Assembly (NCBI GenBank): GCA_050246475.1
Contig: JBFWVZ010000003.1
Coordinates: 434,001-498,000 of the forward strand
DNA length: 64,000 bases
Reading direction: 5' to 3'
From: CADEEL01 sp050246475
Lineage (GTDB): Bacteria; Pseudomonadota; Alphaproteobacteria; Caulobacterales; Aquidulcibacteraceae
The notes under the pieces were generated by a model. It made no database searches. It was not told where the DNA came from and was given only the letters and a program-made list of their open reading frames with translations. Position numbers and translations under genes: made by a program. Positions within the stretch are counted from its first letter, which is position 1, and every line of letters starts with the position of its first letter. Positions 49,821 to 57,872 of this stretch are shown here, piece after piece.

Positions 49821-51050
49821 TCAATCGCCGTAAAACCGATGCGTCCGCACAGGCGCGGACTGCACATCAGGCGAGCGTGCAGATACACCTGCAAGCGCGG
49901 TGGCGGTGGCAGGGGCAAATCTTGAAACGCCTTGTCGTGTTTCTGCTCCTGCTCGCTTTAGAAACGCGTCTACTGCTTCGATCGCGGCGTTCTCGCCGAA
50001 GAGCAACGCGAGCTTGCTCTTTAGCTTGGGCAAGTCAGTCTCGTCCTTCGCGTCGTTGAGTGCCCGCAGCAAGGCTTCGAGCTCGCCGATGAAGATGCGC
50101 TGGGCAAGCGGCTCGCGCGGCCAGCGATCTGTTAGTTGGTCTTCCCACAGCGCCGGATTGCGAACGTCGATCAGAGCACCGCGCTGGGCGGCCTCCTTTA
50201 GGCTGTCTTGCAAGCATCTGACCTGATGGCGTAGTTCATCGATCAGAGCGCGAGTGCAGTTTGCGTTTCGAGCGATAGACTCCGCCACGTAGACTGAGGG
50301 CGGACGACGCGTTCCTTTAGGCTTTCGCGCGTACAGAAGGTAGATGTGGCGTTTGATGAGCTGAAGGGCGACAACCGCCATCGCCTTGCGGTAAAGAGCT
50401 TCATGCTCGGGCACCGGCTCGACATCGGCACGGATCGCGCGCCCGTATGACTTCCTAAGTATAACCTCAGCGAACCATGCCTCGGCCGGTGTTTTTTCCT
50501 TGAAGTCTTCGGCGAAGCCCCATGGGTTGGCCGGAACAAACCTGTGGTCGGTGACGGGTGCTCCATACTTGGCGTGGGCGATGTAGCCGCCGCGTTCACA
50601 CCAAGCTGGATTCCGCGACATCGGCGTGATGTCGAGATGCATCTCAGCGTAGTGGATTGTCACGCAACGCGTTTGCAGTTCGACGATACCGTCCGCGTAG
50701 TACTTCGAGCCTGGTTCGCCCTTGATCGCCCTGTAGAGCATCAAGAGCATTTGCATCGCCGTAGTGCCCGCCGACCAATCGACTTCTGCGATCAGATCGA
50801 TGTCGAAAAGGTCGTCGTCCTCTTTCGATCGGATTGTCGCGCCGATCGCCATTGAGCCCTGCGGGTAAAGTCGCAGCAACCGACCTTGGAGTGGGCTCCC
50901 TTCTCGTTGCAGCCACTGTGCGATGGTGTTGGCGCGGTCGATGGCCAAGCCTTGCAATGTCGGGCTTAGCTGGATGCGAACTGCAATATCCATGAGCAGC
51001 TCGTCCACCAAGGCGGGCTGCGGTGCTGAACGGGAAACCAGGGCGTTCAT
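49821..51050 (-). CDS. CD-NTase (cGAS/DncV-like nucleotidyltransferase) of CBASS
   Basis: The 409-residue nucleotidyltransferase has the catalytic GS motif (G65-S66 in YPQGSMAIGATI), the metal aspartates D83 and D85 in LFDIDLIAEVD, and a third, D140, in EMHLDITPM. It would make a cyclic di- or trinucleotide upon phage infection to activate CapV. The C-terminus ends in THRFYGD; in E2-type CBASS the CD-NTase tail is the part conjugated by the E2. The clade and product cannot be fixed by eye. First gene of the operon, with a strong-looking promoter 57-85 bases upstream. Confidence 0.9.
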   Translation of the reverse strand: MNALVSRSAPQPALVDELLMDIAVRIQLSPTLQGLAIDRANTIAQWLQREGSPLQGRLLRLYPQGSMAIGATIRSKEDDDLFDIDLIAEVDWSAGTTAMQMLLMLYRAIKGEPGSKYYADGIVELQTRCVTIHYAEMHLDITPMSRNPAWCERGGYIAHAKYGAPVTDHRFVPANPWGFAEDFKEKTPAEAWFAEVILRKSYGRAIRADVEPVPEHEALYRKAMAVVALQLIKRHIYLLYARKPKGTRRPPSVYVAESIARNANCTRALIDELRHQVRCLQDSLKEAAQRGALIDVRNPALWEDQLTDRWPREPLAQRIFIGELEALLRALNDAKDETDLPKLKSKLALLFGENAAIEAVDAFLKRAGAETRQGVSRFAPATATALAGVSARSPDVQSAPVRTHRFYGD

Positions 51051-51106
51051 GCGGACTCCGGAAGCGCTGAGCGGCTATCTTGTGCCGTCAGCGATTGTGT
51101 GGCCGC

Positions 51107-51135
51107 CATATATAGTGGTTTCTTGTTTTGTTCAA
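51107..51135 (-). promoter_or_regulatory. Sigma-70-type promoter for the CBASS operon
   Basis: On the minus strand TTGAAC (51135-51130) and TATATG (51112-51107) are separated by exactly 17 bases. The -10 ends 56 bases before the CD-NTase ATG. Surrounding sequence is AT-rich compared with the flanks. Confidence 0.6.
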
Positions 51136-51289
51136 CTTCAATCTGAACGCGGATCGAAGTGCGCAAAAATGGCAAGAAAAACTGTAGTATCGTGACCCGG
51201 CAGATGCAGTTCGATCCCGATCTCGTGGGGCATTGGCAATTCATTCTTGCCACCGCTAGCTTTGCCCTGGTCGGGAAGTCTTGGCCCGC

Positions 51290-52042
51290 CTATTGGTTCC
51301 AGAAGTCAACGACCTCCTCTGGAATGCCAAAATTCAGTACGCCGCCCGTAGGCGCGCCGTCCCTTAGATAGACGACCGTCAGCAGAACTTCGTTGCCGTT
51401 GTTCCGTGCCGCGCAGGTGCGGATGTCGCCGTCGGGCACGCCCGCAGCTTCCCACAATCGCTGCCGAACAAGCGCTGCGTCCGCGGAGTCAGTTTCCGTT
51501 AGTTGTCCAAATAGATGCGAATAGGTGTCGCGCGGAAGGCCGTAGGCGGCCCTTCGGGCCTCGACCGCCTCGCGAGCAGCATTTCGAAGCTCAGTATTTT
51601 CGCAAGAAGGAAGAGCGTCCTCGCCCTCAGCAGTCTGTTCCGTGACTGCTTGTTCCGCGCCCAATGTTTCGGGCAAAGGCTGCGGCAGCGTCGCAAGGAT
51701 TGCTGCGCCCCACAGCGCGCACGCGATGCCACCGAACACAAACTTCATCGTAGGGCCGACTGGGATGACTTGTCGGTCCCGGAGACGAAAGGCCGGGACC
51801 ATCGCCATGAGCACCAGGCCAAAAGGGGTCACGACGAGCGTCACGAGCCATTGAAACCACCAGCGTCTGCTAAGGGGCACCTTGTCCCAATTCAGGGGCG
51901 GCGTTCCAAAAAGTGACTCTGTTGCCGACTGACCGGGGCCGCCCCGCAGCAACATCTGCTTTTGTTGCTCGAACTCGGCCTCCGTCAGCACCCCTTGTGA
52001 ACGGAGTTCCGCCAATTTTTTTAGTTCGTCAGCTACGCTCAT
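51290..52042 (-). CDS. SHOCT-domain membrane protein, unknown function
   Basis: The 250-residue protein starts at ATG 52042 with GGGGAG 7 bases upstream. Residues 4-30 are a SHOCT motif (LKKLAELRSQGVLTEAEFEQ), an oligomerisation helix pair. Two membrane helices follow (about 60-82, WWFQWLVTLVVTPFGLVLM, and 98-118, FVFGGIACALWGAAILATL), then a globular domain of about 120 residues with two cysteines (PSCENTELR, IRTCAARN) and a C-terminal beta-rich end. Upstream of the CBASS operon on the same strand, 240 bases away. A defence role is possible by location only. Confidence 0.65.
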   Translation of the reverse strand: MSVADELKKLAELRSQGVLTEAEFEQQKQMLLRGGPGQSATESLFGTPPLNWDKVPLSRRWWFQWLVTLVVTPFGLVLMAMVPAFRLRDRQVIPVGPTMKFVFGGIACALWGAAILATLPQPLPETLGAEQAVTEQTAEGEDALPSCENTELRNAAREAVEARRAAYGLPRDTYSHLFGQLTETDSADAALVRQRLWEAAGVPDGDIRTCAARNNGNEVLLTVVYLRDGAPTGGVLNFGIPEEVVDFWNQ

Positions 52043-52175
52043 CCTTGTTCTCCCCAACGGGTGGCACCGTGCCAACCCCACACCTCCGCAGCCAGGCGGC
52101 CATAGTACATTATGCTCCCAATTCGGGAGCGCGCGAGACCCCAGTTACCCGTCGCCAAGCTGATCCGAGGGGCTG

Positions 52176-52424
52176 GTGGCGAATTCGCTGCACGATCACC
52201 GCTACAAGCGGCTCATAGAACTCGTTGTCGAAGCCCGTCTCGACGCGGAACTAACCCAGCGAGACGTCGCCAAGCGCCTGCGTGTTCCGCCGAGCTATAT
52301 CGCCAAGGTGGAGACCCTTCAGCGTAGGATTGACTTCGTCGAACTCGTTGACCTGCTGACGGCGCTGCGCGTGAACGTTACCCACTTCCTCCGCACTGCG
52401 TTGCAGGAGTTACACCGACGCTGA
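52176..52424 (+). CDS. Small XRE-family helix-turn-helix regulator
   Basis: The 82-residue protein starts at GTG 52176 with GAGGGG close upstream. It is a single HTH_3 domain: LIELVVEARLDAELTQRDVA, then KRLRVPPSYIAKVETLQRRI, with the recognition helix at PPSYIAKVE. It is the only plus-strand gene in the right half of the island. As a lone Cro/CI-type regulator it could control the CBASS operon, vapE or the integrase genes around it. Confidence 0.8.
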   Translation: MANSLHDHRYKRLIELVVEARLDAELTQRDVAKRLRVPPSYIAKVETLQRRIDFVELVDLLTALRVNVTHFLRTALQELHRR

Positions 52425-52470
52425 GAAACTCGTGTCCCAGTGCAGTTGGTCGGTTACACAGTTACGCTGG

Positions 52471-53661
52471 TTACGTTCCTTCTGGAGCATTCCTCTTGAA
52501 GCCGCGCACCGTATGGCGCCCGATCTTGAATGGTCCGCCTCGCTCCCATCCGAGCTGAAGCATGCATTCTGCGGCGCGGTGGAGCTGAGCGATGGATTGT
52601 CGATCCTTGCTGATGCCCAAATGCGCCAAGACATCGGCATTCGACACGCGTTGCTCGCCACCGATGATGTCGCTCTTGATGGTCGATAGAATTGAGATCC
52701 ACGGATCAATTTGCATCGCGCTCTCACGCGCGGCTTCCGCGGCTGCTCGATGCTTTCGCGGCACCTGAATGCTTAGTCCGTTTTGTTCTAGATACATGGC
52801 CTCAGCCCAAATCTGCGCGCGGTCCCTCTCGAGGGCATCACGATCCAGCTTTGAAAACGGCGTGATGTGAAAGCGCCGGTTGCCAGTTCGGTCTTTCAGA
52901 AAAATTGCGTCATTGGTGGTTATGAAAAGGAACGTGTGGCGTGGCTGATGTTCGAAGTCGTGTCCGTATGCTCTTCGTCCCCCATCATCGCGACGCGAAA
53001 TGATCGCTTTCACCGCGCGTTCGTCCGCGCGATGCAAACTTCCGGCCTCCGCAATTTCGTAGAGCCAAAACAGTCGCAACGCTTCTTGTATTTGTTGTTC
53101 GTTCTTTCGCAGCAAGTCTCCTTCACCGTACCAATCGCCACCGAGAATCCGCACGAACGAGGTCTTCCCGGACTCCTGTGGACCTTGCAGCACCCATGAG
53201 TAGTCCACTTGAACGCCTGGGCTTCTCAATAGGCGAATTGCCGCGACAAGGGCGCGACGAGCAACTGAGCCGTGATAGGGCTCGTGGGGGACGCCGGCAT
53301 AGCGTTCCAGAAGGCGACCAATGCGCTCTTCCCGATCCCATTCGGTCTTTGAAAGCTCGTCCAGCACTGCATGGAAGGAGTTTTGTCGGCACAGATAGTC
53401 GCAAGCGTCGCGGATTAGAGGACGCCCGAAGTCGATGTGCAGCTGCTCCCATAGACGATGCCGAATGTCGGACACCGAATCCGCGTTTAAGAGCTTTGGT
53501 TGTGCCCCTAAACCGGGACCGCTAACAAAGGAACGCGCGGTGAAAGTGTCGAAGGAACATTCGATTCCGACGCGGCTGAGAGCTTCCACAACATTTCCAT
53601 AGGCGACCAGCGGCACGCCGCAAACGTCCCCTGCTGGCCATGAGTGTTCGTTGGCCGACAC
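52471..53661 (-). CDS. VapE-family P-loop protein
   Basis: The 396-residue protein has a Walker A motif GPQESGKTSF (160-169) and a Walker B/sensor region (TFLFITTNDAIFLKDRTGNR RFH). This is the VapE (virulence-associated E) superfamily 3-like helicase core, with a short helical N-terminus in place of a primase domain. VapE proteins are characteristic of integrated phage satellites and islands, where they are thought to take part in replication of the excised element. The start overlaps the excisionase-like gene's stop by one base, so the two are coupled. Confidence 0.82.
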   Translation of the reverse strand: MSANEHSWPAGDVCGVPLVAYGNVVEALSRVGIECSFDTFTARSFVSGPGLGAQPKLLNADSVSDIRHRLWEQLHIDFGRPLIRDACDYLCRQNSFHAVLDELSKTEWDREERIGRLLERYAGVPHEPYHGSVARRALVAAIRLLRSPGVQVDYSWVLQGPQESGKTSFVRILGGDWYGEGDLLRKNEQQIQEALRLFWLYEIAEAGSLHRADERAVKAIISRRDDGGRRAYGHDFEHQPRHTFLFITTNDAIFLKDRTGNRRFHITPFSKLDRDALERDRAQIWAEAMYLEQNGLSIQVPRKHRAAAEAARESAMQIDPWISILSTIKSDIIGGEQRVSNADVLAHLGISKDRQSIAQLHRAAECMLQLGWERGGPFKIGRHTVRGFKRNAPEGT

Positions 53662-53849
53662 TAGTCGCCTCCCTTGCCAAGGGTGGGGAGCGCGTTGAAG
53701 TAAGCATCGCCTTCGCGCACGCCAATCAGACTACGACGACCGCACTTGACGATTTTCAGATGTTTCCGGTGGGCCAAGTTGTACAGGGTGCGCCGTTTGA
53801 CACCCCACCGAAGCTCCGCCTCGGCCAACGTAATGAAGAGTCGTTCCAT
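53661..53849 (-). CDS. Excisionase/AlpA-like DNA-binding protein
   Basis: The 62-residue protein is a winged helix of the excisionase/MerR-like HTH_17 kind: FITLAEAELRWGVKRRTLYN followed by HLKIVKCGRRSLIGVREGDAY. Such proteins direct an integrase toward excision or activate its gene. It stands between the vapE gene (one-base overlap) and the hypothetical gene next to the integrase, a common order in satellites. Confidence 0.78.
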   Translation of the reverse strand: MERLFITLAEAELRWGVKRRTLYNLAHRKHLKIVKCGRRSLIGVREGDAYFNALPTLGKGGD

Positions 53850-53921
53850 CGCCTATTCCTCGCAATTAGAGTCTTTGGTGCGAGGAAACTGCCAGATGTC
53901 GATCGGCGAAAATAACCGGCT

Positions 53922-54524
53922 TTATGTTTGGCGCTTTGACGGCCGTCCCCGAGGACGGTTGGCGATTGGGCCCCAACCCATCAAGGAGCGACCGCAATGA
54001 CTCTCTCGCGCCTTACGCAAGACTCTTAAGTACACATCGACCGTAAGCAGGTCAGCGTACTCAGGCGCGACGTCCACAAGAATCGCCTTCAAGCAGTGAT
54101 AGAGAGGTGAGCATAGGCGCACTTCTTCCAGATCCGTTTCGCGAGTAGTCGGCAACTGACCGGTCGTCTCGTACCAATGAACGAAGCCGGTCCATAACAC
54201 CATTTCCAAGGCTCGACTTCGCGGTCTACGCCGGCGCCCGGTGCGAACTTTCAAGAACGGACGAACCTCCGGCGCGAAGCTGTCGGGCGTCAGCAATGAC
54301 GGCTTATTCCAATCTGCCCATGTCTTCGGATCACCCCATTCAACGCATACAGCCATCGCTGCAATAGATCGCGCTGCAGCTTCGATCTCGCTTTCTTCGC
54401 AGGGACGAAGACAATCGGCGCGAAGCGCTTCTTTCAACGCACGGCAGTGATTTGACGCAACCACTTCATCGACGCGTTCTTCACGAACCCAAATCAATCC
54501 GTCTCGAACTTCGTAATAGGTCAT
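53922..54524 (-). CDS. Hypothetical island protein
   Basis: The frame is open from 54584; ATG 54524 (MTYYEVRDGLIWVREERVDE) is preferred because the preceding residues look non-conserved and GAGG lies 10 bases upstream, but 54584 remains possible. The product has 200 residues, is soluble, and ends in a basic tail (NRPRGRPSKRQT). It contains RTGRRRRPRSRALEMVLW in the middle. I recognise no domain. It lies 15 bases after the integrase stop on the same strand. Confidence 0.55.
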   Translation of the reverse strand: MTYYEVRDGLIWVREERVDEVVASNHCRALKEALRADCLRPCEESEIEAAARSIAAMAVCVEWGDPKTWADWNKPSLLTPDSFAPEVRPFLKVRTGRRRRPRSRALEMVLWTGFVHWYETTGQLPTTRETDLEEVRLCSPLYHCLKAILVDVAPEYADLLTVDVYLRVLRKARESHCGRSLMGWGPIANRPRGRPSKRQT

Positions 54525-54599
54525 CTGCGTGCGCCTCGCGTCGTCATGCCTTGGTCCGCCCGGCATGAGCACGAAACACGGCAATTTGTGGTTCGGACG

Positions 54600-55856
54600 T
54601 TAGTCGCTTGATCTCAAATTCTTAGGGCGTCTCGTGGCCTTGTTGATTGGCCTCTGTCGCGAAACGAAGCGATCCCATTCTGACATCAACAATCGACGAC
54701 GCTCTAACATGTCACCACGTTGATATGCCCTTTCGGTTTTGTCGCCGACCACATGGGCAAGCGCCGCCTCCGCTATCTCGCGGGCATGGATAGTTTCCTC
54801 AGCCACCCATGAACGGAACGCAGACCGGAAGCCATGAACTGTCACATCAGTCTTACCCATGCGGCGTAGCATCATCAGCAGCGCCATTTGGGACAAAGGG
54901 TTCCTGCGGTCGGCACTGAAGACCCATCGAGTCGATCCAAAACCGTCGAGATTGGCCACGATTTCGAACGCTCGCCCAACCAAGGGCACCCGATGCTCTC
55001 TCCTAGCTTTCATTCGTTCTGCCGGGATCGTCCAAACGGCGTTCTGAAAGTCAAACTCGGAGTACTGGGCGTGCAGCACTTCAGTCGTGCGTCCGGCTGT
55101 CAGGACCGCAAACTCAAGCGCCAACGCGGAGATGCTCTCGCTTTTCCGCAATTGAGCAATAAACGCAGGAATATCCTTGTAAGGCATGGCGTTGAAGTGG
55201 CGAACCTTTTGGACGCTTCGCCGAGGAGGTAAAGCGCGCTCAAGGTGCCCCCGCCAGCGTGCGGGGTTTTCTCCGGTGCGATGGCCGCGAACCGTTGCCC
55301 AATCAAGAATCGTTTCGATTCGGCCTCGAAGGCGGCTCGCGGTTTCGGTCCGCGTTCGCCACAAGGGGTCTAAGACCTGAGTAATGTGACTGACGTCGAT
55401 GTTTTGAACCGGCAGGCGACCAAAAACTGGATTCGCGTAGGCCTCAATTGTTCGCCGCCATTGGGCCCGGTGCTTTGCATTGCGCCAGGCACTTTCGTGA
55501 CTTGCAATGTACGACTCTGCTGCTTGGGCGAACGTTATCGATCGTGCGTCTTCTTCGATGGCGCGACGGACCTCTGTTTTGCGATTCTCGACGGGGTCGA
55601 TGCCCTCGCGAGCAAGGCGACGAGCTTTCGATGCTTCTTCGCGCGCGGTTGAAAGGTCGATCTGATCCGCACGTCCGAGACCCATTTCTCGGACTCGACC
55701 CGTTACGAGCCGCACCCTTACGAGCCATGACCTGCGCGGGCGACCGTCAGGTCCAGCGGTCACCTGAAGAAAGAGACCGCCCCCATCTGCGTACAGGCGT
55801 CCGGGTCTGCTTTGCCTGACCATCGCGGCTGTGAGCTTGTTTTTGGTGCGGCTCAC
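54600..55856 (-). CDS. int: Tyrosine-type site-specific integrase of the island
   Basis: The 418-residue integrase has an N-terminal arm-binding DUF4102-like domain (KLTAAMVRQSRPGRLYADGG, GGGLFLQV), a core-binding SAM-like domain (about 105-205) and a catalytic domain with R256 (TAGRTTEV), H341-x-x-R344 (VHGFRSAF), H368 (LAHVVG) and Y378 (RAYQR). This P4-like class typically uses tRNA 3' ends, matching the tRNA-Ser repeats found here. The gene points away from the right attachment repeat, which lies 170 bases upstream of its start. Confidence 0.93.
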   Translation of the reverse strand: MSRTKNKLTAAMVRQSRPGRLYADGGGLFLQVTAGPDGRPRRSWLVRVRLVTGRVREMGLGRADQIDLSTAREEASKARRLAREGIDPVENRKTEVRRAIEEDARSITFAQAAESYIASHESAWRNAKHRAQWRRTIEAYANPVFGRLPVQNIDVSHITQVLDPLWRTRTETASRLRGRIETILDWATVRGHRTGENPARWRGHLERALPPRRSVQKVRHFNAMPYKDIPAFIAQLRKSESISALALEFAVLTAGRTTEVLHAQYSEFDFQNAVWTIPAERMKARREHRVPLVGRAFEIVANLDGFGSTRWVFSADRRNPLSQMALLMMLRRMGKTDVTVHGFRSAFRSWVAEETIHAREIAEAALAHVVGDKTERAYQRGDMLERRRLLMSEWDRFVSRQRPINKATRRPKNLRSSD

Positions 55857-56026
55857 GACTGAAGCGACTCTTGTCTACCCACGATCGTACCCACGAAATG
55901 GGGGTGGTTGGTAGGGCCCGCCGACGCACGCCTGCGCACGGGCAATTAAAAAATCATAGCAAAAGCAGTATGAATTGTGAAGCCCTTTGCGCAGCGACGC
56001 TCGCGCACGCGCGAGGTTGCTACGGA

Positions 56027-56040
56027 CTCCGTCTCCGCCA
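56027..56040 (+). other. attR: right attachment repeat
   Basis: CTCCGTCTCCGCCA repeats the last 14 bases of tRNA-Ser(GCU) exactly. It is an isolated fragment: the bases before it (GCTACGGA) do not form a T-arm. It marks where island sequence ends and the chromosome resumes, 24 bases before the stop of the first universal stress protein gene. Confidence 0.85.
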
Positions 56041-56064
56041 TGCGCATCACCCCATGCCGCGCGC

Positions 56065-56898
56065 CTAGTGAGAGAGAAAGAGCGGCCGCGCCGAGGCGTG
56101 CAGCAAATGCTGCGTCACGCCGCCGAAGACGCGCTCTTGCGCCCGCGTGTGGCCGTAGCCGCCCGCGACGATGAGATCGGCGCCGATCGCATCGGCTTCC
56201 TCCAGCAGCACAACGCCGGCGGGCTTGCCCATCCCGTCGAGATTGCGCACCAGCACGTTAGCCCCGCGCCGCGCGAGAAAAGCGGCAAGCTCAGAGCCCG
56301 GCTGCGGCCCATGCCCGCCCTTGCCGGGCTTTGCATCCACCGTCGCGATCACCACGCGCCGCGCGGCCGCCAGAAACGCCATCGCGTCGGCGACAGCGCG
56401 CGCGGCCTCGCGCTTTGCATCCCAGGCGAGGAGAATGGTTTGCCCAATCTGGGGCGCGCGCCACGCGACGGGCAGCGCCAGCAATGGGCGGCCTGACTTG
56501 AACAGCACGTCCAGGAGAAGCTCGCGCCGCGCCGCATGAAGCGTCCCGCGCGGCAGCGTCAGAAGCGTCACATCGGCGTAGCGCGCGTGCGCCGCCGCCT
56601 CATCGGCGCCAATCGCGTCCTCTGCCGTCAGTTCGAAAAACGGCGCGATGGCGCCGCGCGCTTCGATCCACGCACGAATCCGGTCGCGCTCGATCGCGTG
56701 CATCTCGCGCGCGCCCTGGGCGATGCGTCCGAGCGCCTCCGACAAGGGCGCATATTCGCCCGCGTGCGCGGATTCCGCGCGCACGGCGGCGTGAAGCACG
56801 AGCGCGCGCGCGCCGAAGCGGGCCGCGATGTCGCCTGCCGCTTCAAGCGCAATGCGGTCCTCCTCGAAGCGCAGAACGGGGACCAGGATGTCCTTCAT
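56065..56898 (-). CDS. Universal stress protein, tandem UspA domains
   Basis: The 277-residue protein starts at ATG 56898, which overlaps the stop of the previous usp gene (TGATG). Two UspA-like halves are visible; the second keeps the nucleotide-binding motif ILLAWDAKREAARAV and VAGGYGHTRAQERVFGGVTQ, the G-x2-G-x9-G-S/T type end. The first half is degenerate. It is the last gene of the FixK-like-regulator operon. Such proteins are induced by low oxygen or starvation; their molecular function is poorly known. Confidence 0.85.
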   Translation of the reverse strand: MKDILVPVLRFEEDRIALEAAGDIAARFGARALVLHAAVRAESAHAGEYAPLSEALGRIAQGAREMHAIERDRIRAWIEARGAIAPFFELTAEDAIGADEAAAHARYADVTLLTLPRGTLHAARRELLLDVLFKSGRPLLALPVAWRAPQIGQTILLAWDAKREAARAVADAMAFLAAARRVVIATVDAKPGKGGHGPQPGSELAAFLARRGANVLVRNLDGMGKPAGVVLLEEADAIGADLIVAGGYGHTRAQERVFGGVTQHLLHASARPLFLSH

Positions 56899-57737
56899 CA
56901 ATGCGCCAGCAACACGTGCGGCTGCGCGCCGGGCTTGATCAGCGCCTGCGTCGTCCCGCCGAGGGCGAGTTCAAAGAAGCGGGGATGTCCATAGGCGCCG
57001 GCCACAATGAGCCCTGCCCCGGCGCCGCTTGCGGCGCGCAACAACGCTTCATTGACGTTCGCTCCTTCGGCGGAAGCGATGCGAACCGTCTTCGCGCCAT
57101 GGAGCGCGAGATAATCCCGCAACCGGACGGGATCGGCGCCCGCGCGCGCGTAGGCGCCCAAATCAGCCGCGCATTGGATGATCACGATCTCGCTCGCACA
57201 TAGCAGCAGCGGCAACGCCGCGCGCACCGCGCGGCCCGCTTGCGGGCTTGCGTCCCAGGCGACGGCGATCCTTCCGTTCACGTCAAAATCGCCGCTCTTC
57301 ACAACGAGCGCCGGCGCGCGGTTCGCAATGAGTGTTTCCGCGAACATCGCGCGCAGCGCCGTCGCTTCGCTTGCCGCGCCCGCCCCGAAAACCACGAGAT
57401 CGCCAAGCACGGTCGCGCGCGCCAGCGCCGCGGCTGGAACCAATTCGCGCGCCAAGACGCGAACGGGCGCGCGTTCGCTCCCCGTGATCTCCGCCGCCAA
57501 TGCTTCGATCTGTTCCTGCGTCGTGCGCTCCGAAGCGCGAATTTTCTCCAACGTCGCGCCTCCGGCGCCGCCGGAAAGCGCAATTCCCACGGCGGCGTAA
57601 TCGGCCGCGGGATCGCCGAACGCCGGCAGCGCCTCCGCCGCGCCGCCGAACGCGGCCGCCAGCCGCGCCGCGGCGGTGAGAACGGCGCGATCTTCCGGCA
57701 ACCCGCCCGCAACGGCGACCAACGATTTGAATGTCAT
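56898..57737 (-). CDS. Universal stress protein, tandem UspA domains
   Basis: The 279-residue protein starts at ATG 57737 with GGAGG immediately upstream; the frame is open further but the extra part is unlike the family. The second domain contains IAVAWDASPQAGRAVRAALP and LIVAGAYGHPRFFELALGGT, and the end PHVLLAH is shared with its neighbours. It is closely related in layout to the other two usp genes of this operon, which suggests local duplication. It follows the 31-residue membrane peptide gene by 17 bases. Confidence 0.85.
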   Translation of the reverse strand: MTFKSLVAVAGGLPEDRAVLTAAARLAAAFGGAAEALPAFGDPAADYAAVGIALSGGAGGATLEKIRASERTTQEQIEALAAEITGSERAPVRVLARELVPAAALARATVLGDLVVFGAGAASEATALRAMFAETLIANRAPALVVKSGDFDVNGRIAVAWDASPQAGRAVRAALPLLLCASEIVIIQCAADLGAYARAGADPVRLRDYLALHGAKTVRIASAEGANVNEALLRAASGAGAGLIVAGAYGHPRFFELALGGTTQALIKPGAQPHVLLAH

Positions 57738-57754
57738 GCCTCCGCTCCCGCGCG

Positions 57755-57850
57755 CTATCTGGCGCGCTCGAAGAGCGCAACGAGGCCCAGCACGACGCCA
57801 AACGTCGCGAACGCGCCGATGACAAACCAAACGAACCAATGGAGATCCAT
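57755..57850 (-). CDS. 31-residue single-helix membrane peptide
   Basis: This short gene encodes MDLHWFVWFVIGAFATFGVV then LGLVALFERAR. ATG 57850 has GGAGC 5 bases upstream, and the stop lies 17 bases before the next usp start. Residues 5-27 are one hydrophobic helix, with a short acidic/basic tail. It sits in a gap of 135 bases that would otherwise be unexplained in a tightly packed operon. In size and build it resembles oxidase-associated peptides such as CydX or CcoQ-like helpers. I infer a link to respiration under low oxygen, without recognising a family. Confidence 0.6.
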   Translation of the reverse strand: MDLHWFVWFVIGAFATFGVVLGLVALFERAR

Positions 57851-57872
57851 GATTTGCTCCTTTGCGCCGCGC

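Larger units (their letters stand above)
38090..56040. mobile_element. Integrated genomic island in tRNA-Ser(GCU): metal resistance plus CBASS defence
   Basis: The element is bounded by the 14-base direct repeats at the tRNA 3' end and at 56027-56040, and carries a tyrosine integrase next to the right repeat. Cargo from left to right is a structured GC-rich segment, small metal-binding proteins, a CDF exporter, CzcCBA, a DsbA-like protein, a three-gene CBASS operon, a SHOCT membrane protein, an XRE regulator, VapE, an excisionase-like protein and the integrase. By eye the right half is less GC-rich than the flanks, with more A/T at third positions. No conjugation genes are present, so movement would need helper functions. 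No phage structural genes are seen. Confidence 0.85.

Noticed and set aside
49316..50059. A 247-codon plus-strand frame opposite the CBASS E2 and CD-NTase genes
   Set aside because: Low-complexity Arg-rich sequence; the minus-strand genes carry catalytic motifs.
51159..51371. A 70-codon plus-strand gene between the CBASS operon and the SHOCT gene
   Set aside because: It overlaps the end of the SHOCT gene on the other strand, has no ribosome-binding site and no recognisable sequence; the rest of the gap holds only the CBASS promoter.
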